64,000 bases of DNA from Nitrospirota bacterium (GCA_029261155.1 JAJDBW010000047.1:1-64000); one strand, 5' to 3'; positions 33,784-44,449 are shown, counted from the stretch's first letter. The notes: generated by a model not told the origin, from the letters alone. A program made the numbers and translations.

Positions 33784-34710
33784 TTAGCCTTTGCCGTTTC
33801 CTTCGGAATAGATGGCTTCGAGTATGGGGCCGGCGCCTTTTTCCAACAAGGCATCAGCGACGGCTTCCCCGAGTGTGCCCGCTTCTAAATAGGGGGCGGT
33901 TTTGCTTTCTCGGATCACTTGCGTGCCGTCGAGGTTGGCGACGAGTCCTTGCAGGCTGAGCTTGCCATCCGCGAAGGTGGCATGCCCTCCAATGGGCACT
34001 TGGCAACCCCCTTCAAGCTTGGCAAGCAAATCGCGTTCGGCTTTAACGGCGATGGAGGTATTGGAATGATTCAAGGGGAGAACAATTTCTTGGATCTCGG
34101 GATCGAACTTTCGAATTTCGATGCCGAGCGCGCCTTGAGCGATGGCGGGGAGCATCTGATCTGTCGGCAAGTATTCTGTAATGTCGTCCTTTAAACCCAA
34201 GCGATGCAGGCCGGCGGCGGCAAGGATGATGGCATCGAATTCGCCCTTCTTGGCTTTTTGAAGACGCGTATCGAGATTGCCCCGGAGGGCGACGATTTCA
34301 AGATCGGGCCGAAGGGCCAAAAGCTGGGCCTGTCGCCGAAGCGAGCTGGTGCCGACGCGCGCGCCTTTAGGCAACTCGGCCAGCTTTTTTCCATCGTGGC
34401 TAATGAGGGCGTCGCGCGGATCTTCCCGTTCTGGAATGGCGGCGATCATGAGGCCCTTGGGGAGTTCGCTGGGCACGTCTTTCATGCTGTGTACGGCGAG
34501 ATCAATTTTTTCTTCCAGCAGGGCTTCATCGATTTCTTTGACGAAGAGGCCCTTGCCACCCACCTTGGCAAGCGGAACATCTAAAATTTTATCCCCGGTG
34601 GTTTGTATTTGTTTGATCTCGCATTCAATACCTTTGGCCTGCAATTGTTCACGCACCCAATTGGCTTGCCACAGTGCCAGCTTACTTCCTCGACTTCCAA
34701 TCCTAATCAT
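33784..34710 (-). CDS. hemC: Hydroxymethylbilane synthase (porphobilinogen deaminase)
   Basis: Joins four porphobilinogens to hydroxymethylbilane in haem synthesis. MIRIGSRGSKLALWQA at the N-terminus (start moved to the second Met), HSMKDVPSELP, and the dipyrromethane-cofactor Cys in EGGCQVPIGGHA are all present. Length (308 aa) is normal. It is the last gene of a minus-strand run with hemA and the ccsA-like gene, so early haem synthesis and cytochrome assembly are grouped. Confidence 0.95.
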   Translation of the reverse strand: MIRIGSRGSKLALWQANWVREQLQAKGIECEIKQIQTTGDKILDVPLAKVGGKGLFVKEIDEALLEEKIDLAVHSMKDVPSELPKGLMIAAIPEREDPRDALISHDGKKLAELPKGARVGTSSLRRQAQLLALRPDLEIVALRGNLDTRLQKAKKGEFDAIILAAAGLHRLGLKDDITEYLPTDQMLPAIAQGALGIEIRKFDPEIQEIVLPLNHSNTSIAVKAERDLLAKLEGGCQVPIGGHATFADGKLSLQGLVANLDGTQVIRESKTAPYLEAGTLGEAVADALLEKGAGPILEAIYSEGNGKG

Positions 34711-34777
34711 CCTCATCCTTTCCGGTTTTTAAGGGTTGTGGTTGGTGGGAGATTTTCTTTCTTACGCTGATCCCAGT

Positions 34778-36142
34778 TTAATGCGGACTGCCTTGTGATC
34801 GGGCGATTAAGACATCAACCCCGCCTTTTTCTCCGAGCCATATCCGTTTTTCCGTGTCGATGGCGACGGCGTAAACATTTTCATTGGCGAGGCCATGTTG
34901 TGCTGTAAAACGTGTCCATGTTTTTCCGTCGAAGCGCGAGACCCCGTGGTTGGTGCCAAACCAGAGCGCGCCATCGTGCGGATCGACGGTGACATCATAG
35001 ACGATGTTGCCCGCCAAGCCGTCCTCGGTGGTATAGCTTTGCCACTGGCTGCCATCGAAGCGGCTCACCCCGCCGCCCCAGGTGCCGAACCATTTGTTGC
35101 CTGCCGGATCGATGGCCATCGAAAAAACATAATTTTCATTATAGGTTTCGTTGCCGCTAGGGTCCAAGACCGATAGATTGTGCGAATGTTTGTAGGCTTC
35201 TTCGCCTTCACCGAATTGCGTGCCGAATCCGGTATTATCGCTCTTGGAGAGGCGGTGTTTGTTGGGCGCGCCCAAGCCGTCTTGGTGTACCCAGGTTTGC
35301 CATTGGCCATTGGGTGCAAGTCGGCTGACGCCGCCTTCGGTGCCGAACCAAATGGCGCCCTCTGCGTCGATCGCAATGGCATAGACCCAGCGGTCGGCGA
35401 GGCCGTCTCCGGTGTTAAAGTTTTTAAAGTGCTTTCCGTCGAAACGGCTTACGCCGTTCCAAGTGGCGATCCAAGTGGTGCCATCGGCGGCGAAATCGAC
35501 GCCGTAGACCCAAAAATCGGCAAGGCCATCGGAAGGAAGATAGGTCTTCCAATCCTTGCCGTCGAAGCGGCTGATTCCGCCATTGTTGGTGCCGAACCAA
35601 TAGATTCCTTTGGGGTCTTTGTTCATTGTAAAGATGTAGGGGCTCATGAGGCCGTCTTTTGTCGTATAGGTTTGGGTGGCTTGGCCTGATCGGCTTGAGA
35701 CTTGAATGATGCCTTCGGTCGTGCCGACCCAAACGGATTGATCGTCCGAGAGTAGGGAGCGAACATAGCTGCCTTCGCCGGTGCTGAAGCTGCCGCCTAT
35801 GCTGTAATCGGCGTGGCGCACGAGGGTGAGGGGCGGCGGCGTTTCCACCGGAGGGGCACCCGGAGGTTTTGAGGGCACGAGTCTATGGGGCGCTGGGGAT
35901 GGCGCCGTTTTGGGCGGCGGGACAGTGCGGGGCGGTGCTGAACTTTGGGTCTCGCGTGTTTGCGCTTCCCTTTTTTCTGGGGCTTTTTCCGGCCTTCTTT
36001 CGGCTGTTTTTTCTGAAGAGCGTTCTCTTGACGGCGGGCTGATGGGTTGGATGAGACCTTGACCGCAAGCAGTGAGAAAAAATAAAAAGAAAATTGAAAT
36101 GAGCAAAGGCTTGGCGGGCCTTTTCGGACCGATCGTCATCAA
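34778..36142 (-). CDS. Lipoprotein with two-component-regulator-type beta-propeller
   Basis: Lipobox LTACGQG near residue 27, then a Pro/Glu/Arg-rich low-complexity linker (about 35-105). Then at least seven blades of the reg_prop type: SVWVGTTEGIIQVS, IYWFGTNNGGISRFDGKDW, TTWIATWNGVSRFDGKHF, AIWFGTEGGVSRL, NKWFGTWGGGVSRFDG and ALWFGTNHGVSRFDGKTW. No histidine kinase domain follows, unlike hybrid sensors with such propellers. It overlaps hemA by ATGA. Why it sits in the haem operon is not known. Confidence 0.8.
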   Translation of the reverse strand: MMTIGPKRPAKPLLISIFFLFFLTACGQGLIQPISPPSRERSSEKTAERRPEKAPEKREAQTRETQSSAPPRTVPPPKTAPSPAPHRLVPSKPPGAPPVETPPPLTLVRHADYSIGGSFSTGEGSYVRSLLSDDQSVWVGTTEGIIQVSSRSGQATQTYTTKDGLMSPYIFTMNKDPKGIYWFGTNNGGISRFDGKDWKTYLPSDGLADFWVYGVDFAADGTTWIATWNGVSRFDGKHFKNFNTGDGLADRWVYAIAIDAEGAIWFGTEGGVSRLAPNGQWQTWVHQDGLGAPNKHRLSKSDNTGFGTQFGEGEEAYKHSHNLSVLDPSGNETYNENYVFSMAIDPAGNKWFGTWGGGVSRFDGSQWQSYTTEDGLAGNIVYDVTVDPHDGALWFGTNHGVSRFDGKTWTRFTAQHGLANENVYAVAIDTEKRIWLGEKGGVDVLIARSQGSPH

Positions 36143-37443
36143 GGGTTTTTCTCTTCCTCCTTGGCGGGCGAGAGTTCCTCTTTGAGATCGAAGAGTTTTC
36201 GCGTGGCTTCAAGAATCATGTTGCCGTTTGTCGAGTGGACTTCTGCTTTGAGTACGGTGAGGGGTTTGTGCAAGAGCTTGTTCACGATTGAGGCGGTCAG
36301 GCCTTCTAAGGCTTGAAGCTGCGCCGGGCTGAGTTCGCCAAGTTTAGAGGTGATCTTTCCGAGCTCTGCAAGGCGGATACGCTCTGCGCGATCTTTAATG
36401 GCGATGATCATGGGGACGGCATCGAGCGATTTAAACCACCGCGCAAACTGCTCGATCTCTTCGCTAATAATGTCTTCCGCTTTGAGCGCTTCTTTCTTAC
36501 GCGATTCGAGATTGGTTTCAACGGCGACTTGCAAATCGTCAATGTCATAGAGAAAGACATTGTCCAGATCGTTGATCTTGGGGTCGATATTGCGCGGGAC
36601 GGAGATGTCGATAAAAAAGATGGGCCGGTTTTGCCGGAGGGCGATGGCCTTGGCCACCTCTTCGGGCTTGATCAGGTAGTGCGGCGCCCCGGCGGAGCAA
36701 AGCACGATATCCGATTTGATCATCTCCGAGGCGTAGTCTTCGAACTTGATCGGGATGCCCTTGAAGGTTTTGGCCAATTCGAGCGCGCGGTCGTAGCTTC
36801 GGTTGGCGATGGCGATGGATTCGACCCCGCTGTTGACGAAGTGACGCGCGGCCAATTCGGCCATTTCGCCCGCGCCGATTAGGAGCGCGGATTTTTTATC
36901 GAGCCGCCCGAAGATTTTCTTTGCCAATTCCACTGCGGCATAACTGATTGACACGGCGTTCTGGGCGATTTTGGTTTCTGTGCGAATTCGCTTGGCGACC
37001 GAGATGGCTTTTTTAAGCGCCTTCGTTAACACGAGCCCGGTTGTTTTATGGAGCACCGCGTGGTCGAAGGCCTCTTTGATTTGGCCAAGGATCTGCGGTT
37101 CGCCGATAATCATGGAGTCAAGGCTGGAGGCGACCCGGAAGAGATGCCGAATGGCGTTGCTTGAGGCATACATATAAAAACAAGGGTCGAGTGTTTCGAA
37201 GGCGATATCGGGGTGCGATCGGGCGAAAAATTGTTTGACGGCTTGGAAACCTTTGTGGGTTTCCTTAACCACGGCGCAGACCTCCACGCGATTGCATGTG
37301 GAGAGGATGAGTCCCTCTTCAATGCAGGGGTCGGCCGTGAGCGCGCAGAGCGCTTCGCCCATTTTGTCATCCGAGATCGAAAGGCGTTCTCGAATTTCCA
37401 CGGGGGCGGTGCGGTGGTTAATGCCGATTAAAACAATGTTCAT
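36139..37443 (-). CDS. hemA: Glutamyl-tRNA reductase
   Basis: First step of C5 haem synthesis: reduces glutamyl-tRNA to glutamate-1-semialdehyde with NADPH. MNIVLIGINHRTAPVEIRE starts the protein, the nucleophilic Cys50 is in STCNRVEV, and the NADPH domain has LLIGAGEMAELAARHF. 434 aa, normal length. It is co-directional with the ccsA-like gene 18 bp upstream. Confidence 0.96.
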   Translation of the reverse strand: MNIVLIGINHRTAPVEIRERLSISDDKMGEALCALTADPCIEEGLILSTCNRVEVCAVVKETHKGFQAVKQFFARSHPDIAFETLDPCFYMYASSNAIRHLFRVASSLDSMIIGEPQILGQIKEAFDHAVLHKTTGLVLTKALKKAISVAKRIRTETKIAQNAVSISYAAVELAKKIFGRLDKKSALLIGAGEMAELAARHFVNSGVESIAIANRSYDRALELAKTFKGIPIKFEDYASEMIKSDIVLCSAGAPHYLIKPEEVAKAIALRQNRPIFFIDISVPRNIDPKINDLDNVFLYDIDDLQVAVETNLESRKKEALKAEDIISEEIEQFARWFKSLDAVPMIIAIKDRAERIRLAELGKITSKLGELSPAQLQALEGLTASIVNKLLHKPLTVLKAEVHSTNGNMILEATRKLFDLKEELSPAKEEEKNP

Positions 37444-37461
37444 AACAACACGTTCCGAGTT

Positions 37462-38274
37462 CTAGGCCAAGGTCACAAAAATAAAAATAACGCCGACGAA
37501 GCCGATAATCGCCAAGCGTGCGGCTTTCGTGGCCCGCCATCCAATTGTAATTCGCCCGTGCAAGACCAAGAGATAAAAAAACCAGATACCCAAAGATAAG
37601 GCCTGTTTAGAGTTGTTGCCACCCCAATAGGAACCTAAGGCGTATTGGGCCCACAAGGCACCAGTAATGATGCCCAGGGTGAGCAGGGGAAAGCCCAAAA
37701 GGATGGCCGTTTTGTTCCATTGGTCGAGCTGGTCGAGGGGGGGCAGTCGTTGATAGAGGGTATTAAGTTGTTTCGATTTTAAAAATTTTTCTTGAAGCAG
37801 ATACATAATGCCCGCGATAAAGGCAAGCGTGAAGGCCACAATGCCAAGGACCGAAAGGGTGGTATGGATACCCAGCAGAGTGTTGACGAGCGTGGGATTG
37901 AGGTCCGGAATTTTATTGGGCAAGGCCGAGGCCGAAATGAGCGATAGAAAAGCGAGCGGAAGAATAAAGGAACCGAGGATATAGATATGGTATTTGAATT
38001 CTACCCAAAAAAAGATGAGCACGATGGCCCAAGAAAAAAAGGAGACCGCTTCTTGAAGATTGGCTAAGGGGACATAGCCGCTTTCTTTTAAACGGATGGC
38101 AAGGGCGACGGTGTGCGAGAGAAATCCGCTCCCCGTGACAATGACCGCCAGGCGTTGCGTCCACGAGGGTGCGCCCGTGCCTTGCCGCTGGTCCCAGCTG
38201 AGGATTAATAAAAAAAACAGGGTTCCCAAAAAATAGAAAATGAGGGTCGCTTTAAAAAAGAAAATGTTCAGCAT
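37462..38274 (-). CDS. CcsA/HemX-like cytochrome c assembly membrane protein, altered WWD motif
   Basis: About eight hydrophobic helices, a conserved His in SHTVALAIR and LHGRITIGW near the end give the CcsA/CcsB/HemX profile: haem delivery for c-type cytochromes or control of HemA. The tryptophan-rich loop that normally reads GSYWSWDPKE is GSYWGGNNSK here, so the WDP core is missing. The place next to hemA is typical. Symbol left blank because haem handling may differ. Confidence 0.85.
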   Translation of the reverse strand: MLNIFFFKATLIFYFLGTLFFLLILSWDQRQGTGAPSWTQRLAVIVTGSGFLSHTVALAIRLKESGYVPLANLQEAVSFFSWAIVLIFFWVEFKYHIYILGSFILPLAFLSLISASALPNKIPDLNPTLVNTLLGIHTTLSVLGIVAFTLAFIAGIMYLLQEKFLKSKQLNTLYQRLPPLDQLDQWNKTAILLGFPLLTLGIITGALWAQYALGSYWGGNNSKQALSLGIWFFYLLVLHGRITIGWRATKAARLAIIGFVGVIFIFVTLA

Positions 38275-38368
38275 GTTTATTGTTTAAACCAATTCAGTTT
38301 GATGCTTCAAGCGCGAAGGGTCTTTCTGCTTTTCTTTTACCTCGATCACGTTTAGTGTGGGTGATGCC

Positions 38369-39127
38369 TCATGTTTTCGTCAGGGTATTTTCTGCATTCT
38401 TTCTAAGCACCACCAGGGTGCGTGCCGCCTTGCTAAAAGGAAGCTGAAAGGGTGCGTGCATTTCTAATCCCAATAAGGGATAGTTATTTAAGCGATGCTC
38501 CCAGGCGTTTCGGTCCGAGCGTGCTTGGAAAAAGAGTAGCCTTCCCCCGGCGCGCACAAGAGAGAGTCCTTTGTCCAAAACGAGCGTCGGAGAAAGCGCA
38601 CGCGTTAAAAGCAAGTCGTAGCCTCCCGGTGGCCCTTCCTCGCTCGCATGCTCAATCCTCGCGTTGATTACGGAAACATAACGCATTCCGAGTAGGCCAA
38701 TCAAGTGATGAAGAAAGGCGGCCTTTTTTTGGACAGGCTCCACCAGGGTGATCCTCAAATCGGGAAGGGCGATTTTTAGGACCAAGGCGGGAAAACCGGC
38801 GCCGCTTCCCACATCGATCCAATGCGCATCGGCTTCAGGTTCTAATAGAGTCAGGGGGCTAAGGGAATCCAAAAAATGCTTAATAATCACCTCATCTTCT
38901 TGCCGGATTGCAGTGAGGTTGATTTTTTTATTCCAGCGGAAGAGTTCGCGCAGGTAGCGCATCATTTGGTCGATTTGCGTTGGTGAGAGCAGGAGGCCGA
39001 GCTGGGCAGCGCCGGAAATGAGCAAAGTGCTGGGATCTTTGGGGTCTTCTGGAACCAAAGGTTCAGCTTGAGATGCGACGTTTTTTTTCTGTTTCATTTG
39101 AAGGGTCGATGGCGTCTTGCTGTACAT
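38369..39127 (-). CDS. rsmG: 16S rRNA (guanine-527-N7)-methyltransferase
   Basis: GidB fold: [66 protein letters not shown]. 252 aa from the track start is longer than the usual 210; the extra N-terminus overlaps mnmG by 65 bp, and an internal Met at 39097 is an alternative. It methylates 16S rRNA near position 527. Confidence 0.93.
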   Translation of the reverse strand: MYSKTPSTLQMKQKKNVASQAEPLVPEDPKDPSTLLISGAAQLGLLLSPTQIDQMMRYLRELFRWNKKINLTAIRQEDEVIIKHFLDSLSPLTLLEPEADAHWIDVGSGAGFPALVLKIALPDLRITLVEPVQKKAAFLHHLIGLLGMRYVSVINARIEHASEEGPPGGYDLLLTRALSPTLVLDKGLSLVRAGGRLLFFQARSDRNAWEHRLNNYPLLGLEMHAPFQLPFSKAARTLVVLRKNAENTLTKT

Positions 39128-40997
39128 GCCGTTGACGCCCTTTTTTGGCCAGTGCGATCATGAGGATAGAAATCGCTGCGGGGGTAATGCCTGAAATACG
39201 AGCGGCCTGGCCCAAAGACTGCGGCTTAATGTTCAGGAGCTTTTCTTGGACCTCTTTCGAAAGACCTTTTAATTCTAAGTAATTGAAATTATTTGGAATT
39301 AATTTCTGTTCGATTTCTTGCAAGCGCGAGACGTGGGACAACTCCCGCTGGATATAGCCTTCGTACTTGATCTGAATTTCCAGTTCTTCCGAAACGGAAG
39401 GGTCTTCCTGAACCTCAAGTTTTGCCCAGCGGGCGATTTTTGCGAAATCGATCTCGGGACGTTTCATGAGTTTTCCAAGGCTAAGGGCAAAAAGGTTTCC
39501 TGATATACCTTCCTCTTTTGCGAGGCGATCTGCCTCAGGCAAGTTTCCAAAACGTGTTTCATCGAGCCAGGACCTGCGGGATTTTATTTTATCTATTTTA
39601 ATCATGTACTTACGATAAGCCTGTTCAGCTAAGAGGCCGATCGCGTAGCCTTTTTCCATCAGCCTCAGGTCGGCATTGCCGTGTCGAAGGAGGAGGCGGT
39701 ATTCGGCCCGCGAGGTAAACATCCGATAAGGCTCCTCCGTGCCCAGGGTGACCAAGTCGTCAATAAGGACCCCGATATAGGCCTCTGATCGCTTTAGTAT
39801 GAGAGGTTCCGCGTTACTTTGCTTCAGGGCGGCGTTAATTCCGGCCATGAGGCCTTGGGCGGCGGCTTCTTCATAGCCCGAGGTGCCGTTGATTTGTCCC
39901 GCGTGATAGAGCCCGGAGACCGCTTTGGTCTCTAAGGTGGGGTAGAGCTGGGTGGGCGGGATGAAGTCATATTCGATTGCATAACCGGGCCGAATCATCT
40001 TAACCTTTTCGAGTCCGGGGATGCTCTGGACAAATTTGAGTTGAACCGCTTCAGGTAGTGAGGTGGAGATGCCGTTGGGGTAGACGACCGAAGTCGTTTT
40101 TCCTTCTGGCTCCAGAAAAACCTGATGGCGGGGGTGATCGGAAAAACGCACGACTTTATCTTCGATCGAAGGGCAGTAACGGGGTCCGATCCCAGTGATG
40201 ACGCCGGAATAAAGCGGAGATTCTCCCAGGTGTGCATTTATTATTTCATGCGTCTTTTCATTGGTATAGGTCAGGTGACAGGCAATTTGCTCAACATTGA
40301 GTTTTTCCGTGGAATAAGAAAAAGGCAGCGGTGGATCGTCACCGTACTGGGGTGCGAGTTTCGAGTAGTCGATGCTTTTTCCCTCAAGGCGTGGCGGTGT
40401 TCCGGTTTTTAGGCGCCCCAGGCGAAAGCCGAGCGCCAGGAGGCTGTCGGAGGCTTTTTCTGCCCTTTTTTCTCCGATGCGTCCCGCTGGAAAGGATTCC
40501 TTTCCAATATGAATGAGTCCTTTTAAAAAGGTGCCGGTGGTGAGGATGACCGCATTGGCGTAATATTCCGTCCCGTCCGATAAGGCCACGCCTTGGATCC
40601 GCTCTTTTTTAACCAGAAGGCGGTCGACCATGCCTTCAAGTACGGTGAGCTTCGGCGTATTCAGTAGGGTATGGGTCATCACCCGTCGATAGATGTCGCG
40701 ATCAGCCTGGGCACGAAGGGCACGTACTGCGGGCCCCTTACGCATATTCAGCATACGAAATTGGATGCCCGCCTGATCGATGGCTCGCGCCATCTCTCCG
40801 CCCAGGGCGTCGATTTCTCTAACCAAATGACCCTTTGCAATCCCGCCTATTGCAGGATTGCAGGACATCTGGCCGATATTCTCCAGCTTAAGCGTGATTA
40901 GCAGGGTTTCTGTGCCCATTCTCGCAGAGGCCAGGGCGGCTTCGCTTCCGGCATGGCCTGCCCCGACAACGATGATGGGGAATTTATTATTCATCAC
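39063..40997 (-). CDS. mnmG: tRNA uridine-5-carboxymethylaminomethyl modification enzyme, FAD subunit
   Basis: FAD-binding [17 protein letters not shown] at the N-terminus, [16 protein letters not shown], and the C-terminal helical domain (GYIQREL...[16 protein letters not shown]). 644 aa, full length. With MnmE it modifies the wobble uridine of certain tRNAs. Gene order mnmE-mnmG-rsmG is the common one. Confidence 0.96.
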   Translation of the reverse strand: MMNNKFPIIVVGAGHAGSEAALASARMGTETLLITLKLENIGQMSCNPAIGGIAKGHLVREIDALGGEMARAIDQAGIQFRMLNMRKGPAVRALRAQADRDIYRRVMTHTLLNTPKLTVLEGMVDRLLVKKERIQGVALSDGTEYYANAVILTTGTFLKGLIHIGKESFPAGRIGEKRAEKASDSLLALGFRLGRLKTGTPPRLEGKSIDYSKLAPQYGDDPPLPFSYSTEKLNVEQIACHLTYTNEKTHEIINAHLGESPLYSGVITGIGPRYCPSIEDKVVRFSDHPRHQVFLEPEGKTTSVVYPNGISTSLPEAVQLKFVQSIPGLEKVKMIRPGYAIEYDFIPPTQLYPTLETKAVSGLYHAGQINGTSGYEEAAAQGLMAGINAALKQSNAEPLILKRSEAYIGVLIDDLVTLGTEEPYRMFTSRAEYRLLLRHGNADLRLMEKGYAIGLLAEQAYRKYMIKIDKIKSRRSWLDETRFGNLPEADRLAKEEGISGNLFALSLGKLMKRPEIDFAKIARWAKLEVQEDPSVSEELEIQIKYEGYIQRELSHVSRLQEIEQKLIPNNFNYLELKGLSKEVQEKLLNIKPQSLGQAARISGITPAAISILMIALAKKGRQRHVQQDAIDPSNETEKKRRISS

Positions 40998-41113
40998 TTT
41001 ATACTCTTTGACAGTTTTTCTTTATGTTTAGGTCTTTGGCAGTGGGTTTCCCCTGCTTTCTCTCTCTGTAAAATTTCGTTTACTGTTCCACGTGGAACAC
41101 GATGTTCAAGAAC

Positions 41114-42499
41114 TTACTTTCCAATGCAAAATTGGTCAAATATTTGATCAAGAATTTCATCTACCGTGGTTTCTCCCGTAATTTCTCCTAAGGCATCAAG
41201 GGATTCTCGAAGGTCGATGGCGGGGAATTCCCAGGAAAGGCCTTGATTTACGGAGGCCAATGCGTGGACCAGGCTTTTTTTAGCGGACTCCAAGGCTTTT
41301 TTGTGGCGAAGGAGGCCGATTGCGGGCGGTTCTTTTTCGGAGCGAGTTATGAGTTGGGCTTTGATTTTATCACGGAGTTCGGGAAAGCCCTGGCTGGTTC
41401 TTGCAGATAAGTTTAAAAACTGCTCTTCTGGCGGGTCTCCCGGAATCGAGTCCATCTCTAGCGCCCTGGGTAGGTCTGATTTATTCAATACAATGATTTT
41501 GGGCCCATTTTTTAGGGTCTCAGACAATTTGATGTCTTCTTTGGAGAGGGCTTCACTGGCATCAAGGAGCCAAAGCGTTAAATCGGCATTTTTTTGGGCG
41601 GCCTCTCCACGGCGGACGCCTTCTTGTTCAATGGGATGTTCTGCTTCCCTGTAGCCTGCGGTATCAACCAATTTAATCAAAATGCCACCGAAGTCTATGG
41701 TTTCTTGTAGTAAATCTCGCGTGGTGCCCGGGTAGGGCGTGACAATGGCGCGGTCCTCCTTTAAGAAAAGATTTAAAAGGCTCGATTTTCCAACATTGGG
41801 ACGCCCAACGATGACGACGGTATAGCCTTCTCGAATTTGTCTCCCGTAGCTATAATCCGCGAGCATGGCCGAAACGGATTGAAGTACAGCCGAAATTTGC
41901 TTGCTCAGGGTTTCGGGGCTGCAGAGGGGGATTTCGTCTTCCGAGAAATCAATCGAGGCTTCTATTTGAGCAATCATAGGAAGCAGGCGTCCTTGAAGGC
42001 TGAGGATTTTCTTTGAGAGCTGTCCTTTCATCTGGGCCATAGCCCATTGATGATGTGTCTCGGATTGGGAGGCGATCAGTTCCATAACCGCTTCGGCCTG
42101 CGCTAAATCTATTTTTCCGGAAAGAAAGGCCCGGCGTGTAAATTCACCTGGTGCTGCCAGACGCGCCCCTTGTTTTAAAAGCAAGGCTATGATTTTTTCC
42201 AGCAGAAAATTATTTCCATGTGATTGAATTTCAACGGTATTTTCGCCTGTATAGGAATTGGGGGCCTTCATGATGAGGAAGATCGCTTCGTCCACAAGGG
42301 TCTGCGTCTCTGGGTCGATGACCTTACCGTGATGAAGAGTGTGGCTATCAAATTCGGAGAGGGTCCCTTTGCCGCGAAAAAGTGCTCCGCTTATCGGGAT
42401 TGCTGCTTTCCCGCTAATGCGGATGACGCCGATTCCCGCATTGCCGGGTGGTGTTGATATTGCGCAAATTGTATCGTGTTCCCCAAGACGCCCTTTCAT
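41114..42499 (-). CDS. mnmE: tRNA modification GTPase
   Basis: N-terminal formyl-THF-binding domain (DTICAISTPPGNAGIGVIRISG), an inserted G domain with GRPNVGKSSLLN, DTAGYRE and NKSD, and the C-terminal CIGK motif needed for activity. 461 aa. A folate-dependent partner of MnmG, encoded next to it. Confidence 0.96.
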   Translation of the reverse strand: MKGRLGEHDTICAISTPPGNAGIGVIRISGKAAIPISGALFRGKGTLSEFDSHTLHHGKVIDPETQTLVDEAIFLIMKAPNSYTGENTVEIQSHGNNFLLEKIIALLLKQGARLAAPGEFTRRAFLSGKIDLAQAEAVMELIASQSETHHQWAMAQMKGQLSKKILSLQGRLLPMIAQIEASIDFSEDEIPLCSPETLSKQISAVLQSVSAMLADYSYGRQIREGYTVVIVGRPNVGKSSLLNLFLKEDRAIVTPYPGTTRDLLQETIDFGGILIKLVDTAGYREAEHPIEQEGVRRGEAAQKNADLTLWLLDASEALSKEDIKLSETLKNGPKIIVLNKSDLPRALEMDSIPGDPPEEQFLNLSARTSQGFPELRDKIKAQLITRSEKEPPAIGLLRHKKALESAKKSLVHALASVNQGLSWEFPAIDLRESLDALGEITGETTVDEILDQIFDQFCIGK

Positions 42500-42547
42500 T
42501 TCTTTAGCGATCCTCCCGACACAACAGACAGGCCCAGTAGAGGTCCT

Positions 42548-44206
42548 TTACTTGTCTTCTCTTTTAATTAAATATTGCTGCGTAATGGTCAGGACGTTAT
42601 TGACGAGCCAGTAGAGGACGAGACCGGAAGGGAAATTCAGGAAGAAAAAGGTGTAGACGATGGGCAAAAAAAGCATCAGTTTTGCCTGCGTCGGGTCCAT
42701 GGTCGAAGGCTGGGTATATTGCTGAAGAAACATCGTTGCGCCCATGACGATGGGCAGGACGTAAAAGGGATCGGGTTCGGAGAGATCTTGCACCCAAGCA
42801 AAAAAAGGTGCTTGCCTCAACTCGATGGTTGTATAGAGAATATTATAGAGCGAAATAAAGACTGGAATTTGAAGCAACATAGGAAGACAGCCCCCGAGCG
42901 GGTTTACTTTTTCTGTCTTATACAAGTTAATGAGTTCCTTATTCATTTTTTCTTTATCTTTGCCCCATTGTTTTCGAATGGCGGCAACTTTGGGCTGGAT
43001 TGAAGACATAGACTTCATCGATTGAAGGCTTTTTTTCGTGATGGGAAAAAAGAGAATTTTGACCAGCCCGGTCACCATCATGATGGCGACCCCATAATTA
43101 TGCGTGAATTGGTAGAAAAATCCGAGGAGATAAAAAATAGGCTTTGAAATCAGGCGAACAGGGAGCAAACTACCAAAGATAAACCAACCGAAGTCGATGC
43201 TTTCGTCGAGATTCACTTTTAGTTTTGACAGGCGATCATATTCTTTCGGTCCGGCATAAAGCGAGAATTCACGCGCCCCTTGCCCTTCAACTCGGATCTG
43301 GGCGAAAAGAGCCGTCTCGTCTTTTTTTACGATGGATACAGGTCCGAAAGGTTTATCCCCTCTTGGGATAAGTGCGCTAATAAAATACTTGTCTTGAAGC
43401 CCAAACCACTTCGTCTTGTCTTCGTAAACGACCTTCTCACTCTCCATTTTGGAAGGGGTGTTTCGCAAAACTTCCGTCTCGACCAGCGCAATGGAGCCCG
43501 TGCTTCGTCCGACGCCTCCTTGTTCGTTCCATTCGTTGATGCCGAAGTTGGTCCCAAGCGAAAGGTCATAAGTCTCCGAATAGCCTTCGGTGACAATACT
43601 GAGGTCGACAAGATAGGTGTCGTTACGAAAACGGAGTTCTTTGATGATTTTTCTGCCATCCGGTTCGATAGAGATCATTCGAACCTTTCCTTCAGGAAGG
43701 CCCTCGCTCAGTTGTAGCGGGTTTGCTTCAAATTGGTAGACTCTCTTACCCGGTTCAGTATCTCCTGGCATGATGAGCGTTAAAGGGAGGTTTTCAGATC
43801 CGTCTTGAATCAGCTGAATTCGCTCTTCTGTTTTGTCCTCGTTCTTTTTCGTATATTTTTTTAATTCCCAACTTTTAAGGGTGCCCCCAATGTTGGAGAG
43901 GGTGATGCGATAGAGGTCGCTCTCAATAACCTTTATCTTTTCAAGGGCATGGATTCGTTCTTGCTCGATTTGTCGTGGGTCTTCGACTGGCGTGTTTAAA
44001 GGACCGGGTGTTTCTGATGGGGCAGTCGGGCTTTCTTCGCTTCCTGAGCGATGCTCAGGGTCCGATCGATGCGATTCTTCTGCTGAATCCTCGATAGAAG
44101 GAGATAGATTCGGCTGGACGGGGCCGGAGACCCAAGTAATAAAAACAGGATAAAGAAAGATAATTACAAGGGATATTGTAACAAAAACAATAAGTCGGCG
44201 TTCCAT
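42548..44206 (-). CDS. yidC: Membrane protein insertase YidC
   Basis: Gram-negative type: one N-terminal helix (FVTISLVIIFLYPVFI), a large periplasmic beta-sandwich domain (about 60-340) and five C-terminal helices including GVAIMMVTGLVKILFFPITKKSLQSMKSM and NFPSGLVLYWLVNN. 552 aa. Inserts and folds inner-membrane proteins with or without SecYEG. The usual jag/khg gene between yidC and mnmE is absent. Confidence 0.96.
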   Translation of the reverse strand: MERRLIVFVTISLVIIFLYPVFITWVSGPVQPNLSPSIEDSAEESHRSDPEHRSGSEESPTAPSETPGPLNTPVEDPRQIEQERIHALEKIKVIESDLYRITLSNIGGTLKSWELKKYTKKNEDKTEERIQLIQDGSENLPLTLIMPGDTEPGKRVYQFEANPLQLSEGLPEGKVRMISIEPDGRKIIKELRFRNDTYLVDLSIVTEGYSETYDLSLGTNFGINEWNEQGGVGRSTGSIALVETEVLRNTPSKMESEKVVYEDKTKWFGLQDKYFISALIPRGDKPFGPVSIVKKDETALFAQIRVEGQGAREFSLYAGPKEYDRLSKLKVNLDESIDFGWFIFGSLLPVRLISKPIFYLLGFFYQFTHNYGVAIMMVTGLVKILFFPITKKSLQSMKSMSSIQPKVAAIRKQWGKDKEKMNKELINLYKTEKVNPLGGCLPMLLQIPVFISLYNILYTTIELRQAPFFAWVQDLSEPDPFYVLPIVMGATMFLQQYTQPSTMDPTQAKLMLFLPIVYTFFFLNFPSGLVLYWLVNNVLTITQQYLIKREDK

Positions 44207-44236
44207 TAAGCTCTTATCATCCCCAGCATCATTCGG

Positions 44237-44449
44237 TTATTTAACAGGATCGTAGCCACCGGTGCAGAAGGGATGGCAGCGTGAGAGGCGTTTTAAGGTC
44301 ATGACGATACCGGTGAAGGACCCATATTGTTTAAGCGCCTGAATGGAATAAGACGAACAACTTGGATAAAACCGGCAAACGGGAGGGAAGAGCGGTGAAA
44401 TAATCCAACGATAAAACCGGACGAAAGCCGTAAGTAGGAAGGTCATCAT
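44237..44449 (-). CDS. yidD: Membrane protein insertion efficiency factor YidD
   Basis: 70 aa with the family core FYRWIISPLFPPVCRFYPSCSSY and C-terminal HPFCTGGYDPV. A peripheral inner-membrane factor helping YidC. It overlaps rnpA by 4 bp. Confidence 0.95.
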   Translation of the reverse strand: MMTFLLTAFVRFYRWIISPLFPPVCRFYPSCSSYSIQALKQYGSFTGIVMTLKRLSRCHPFCTGGYDPVK

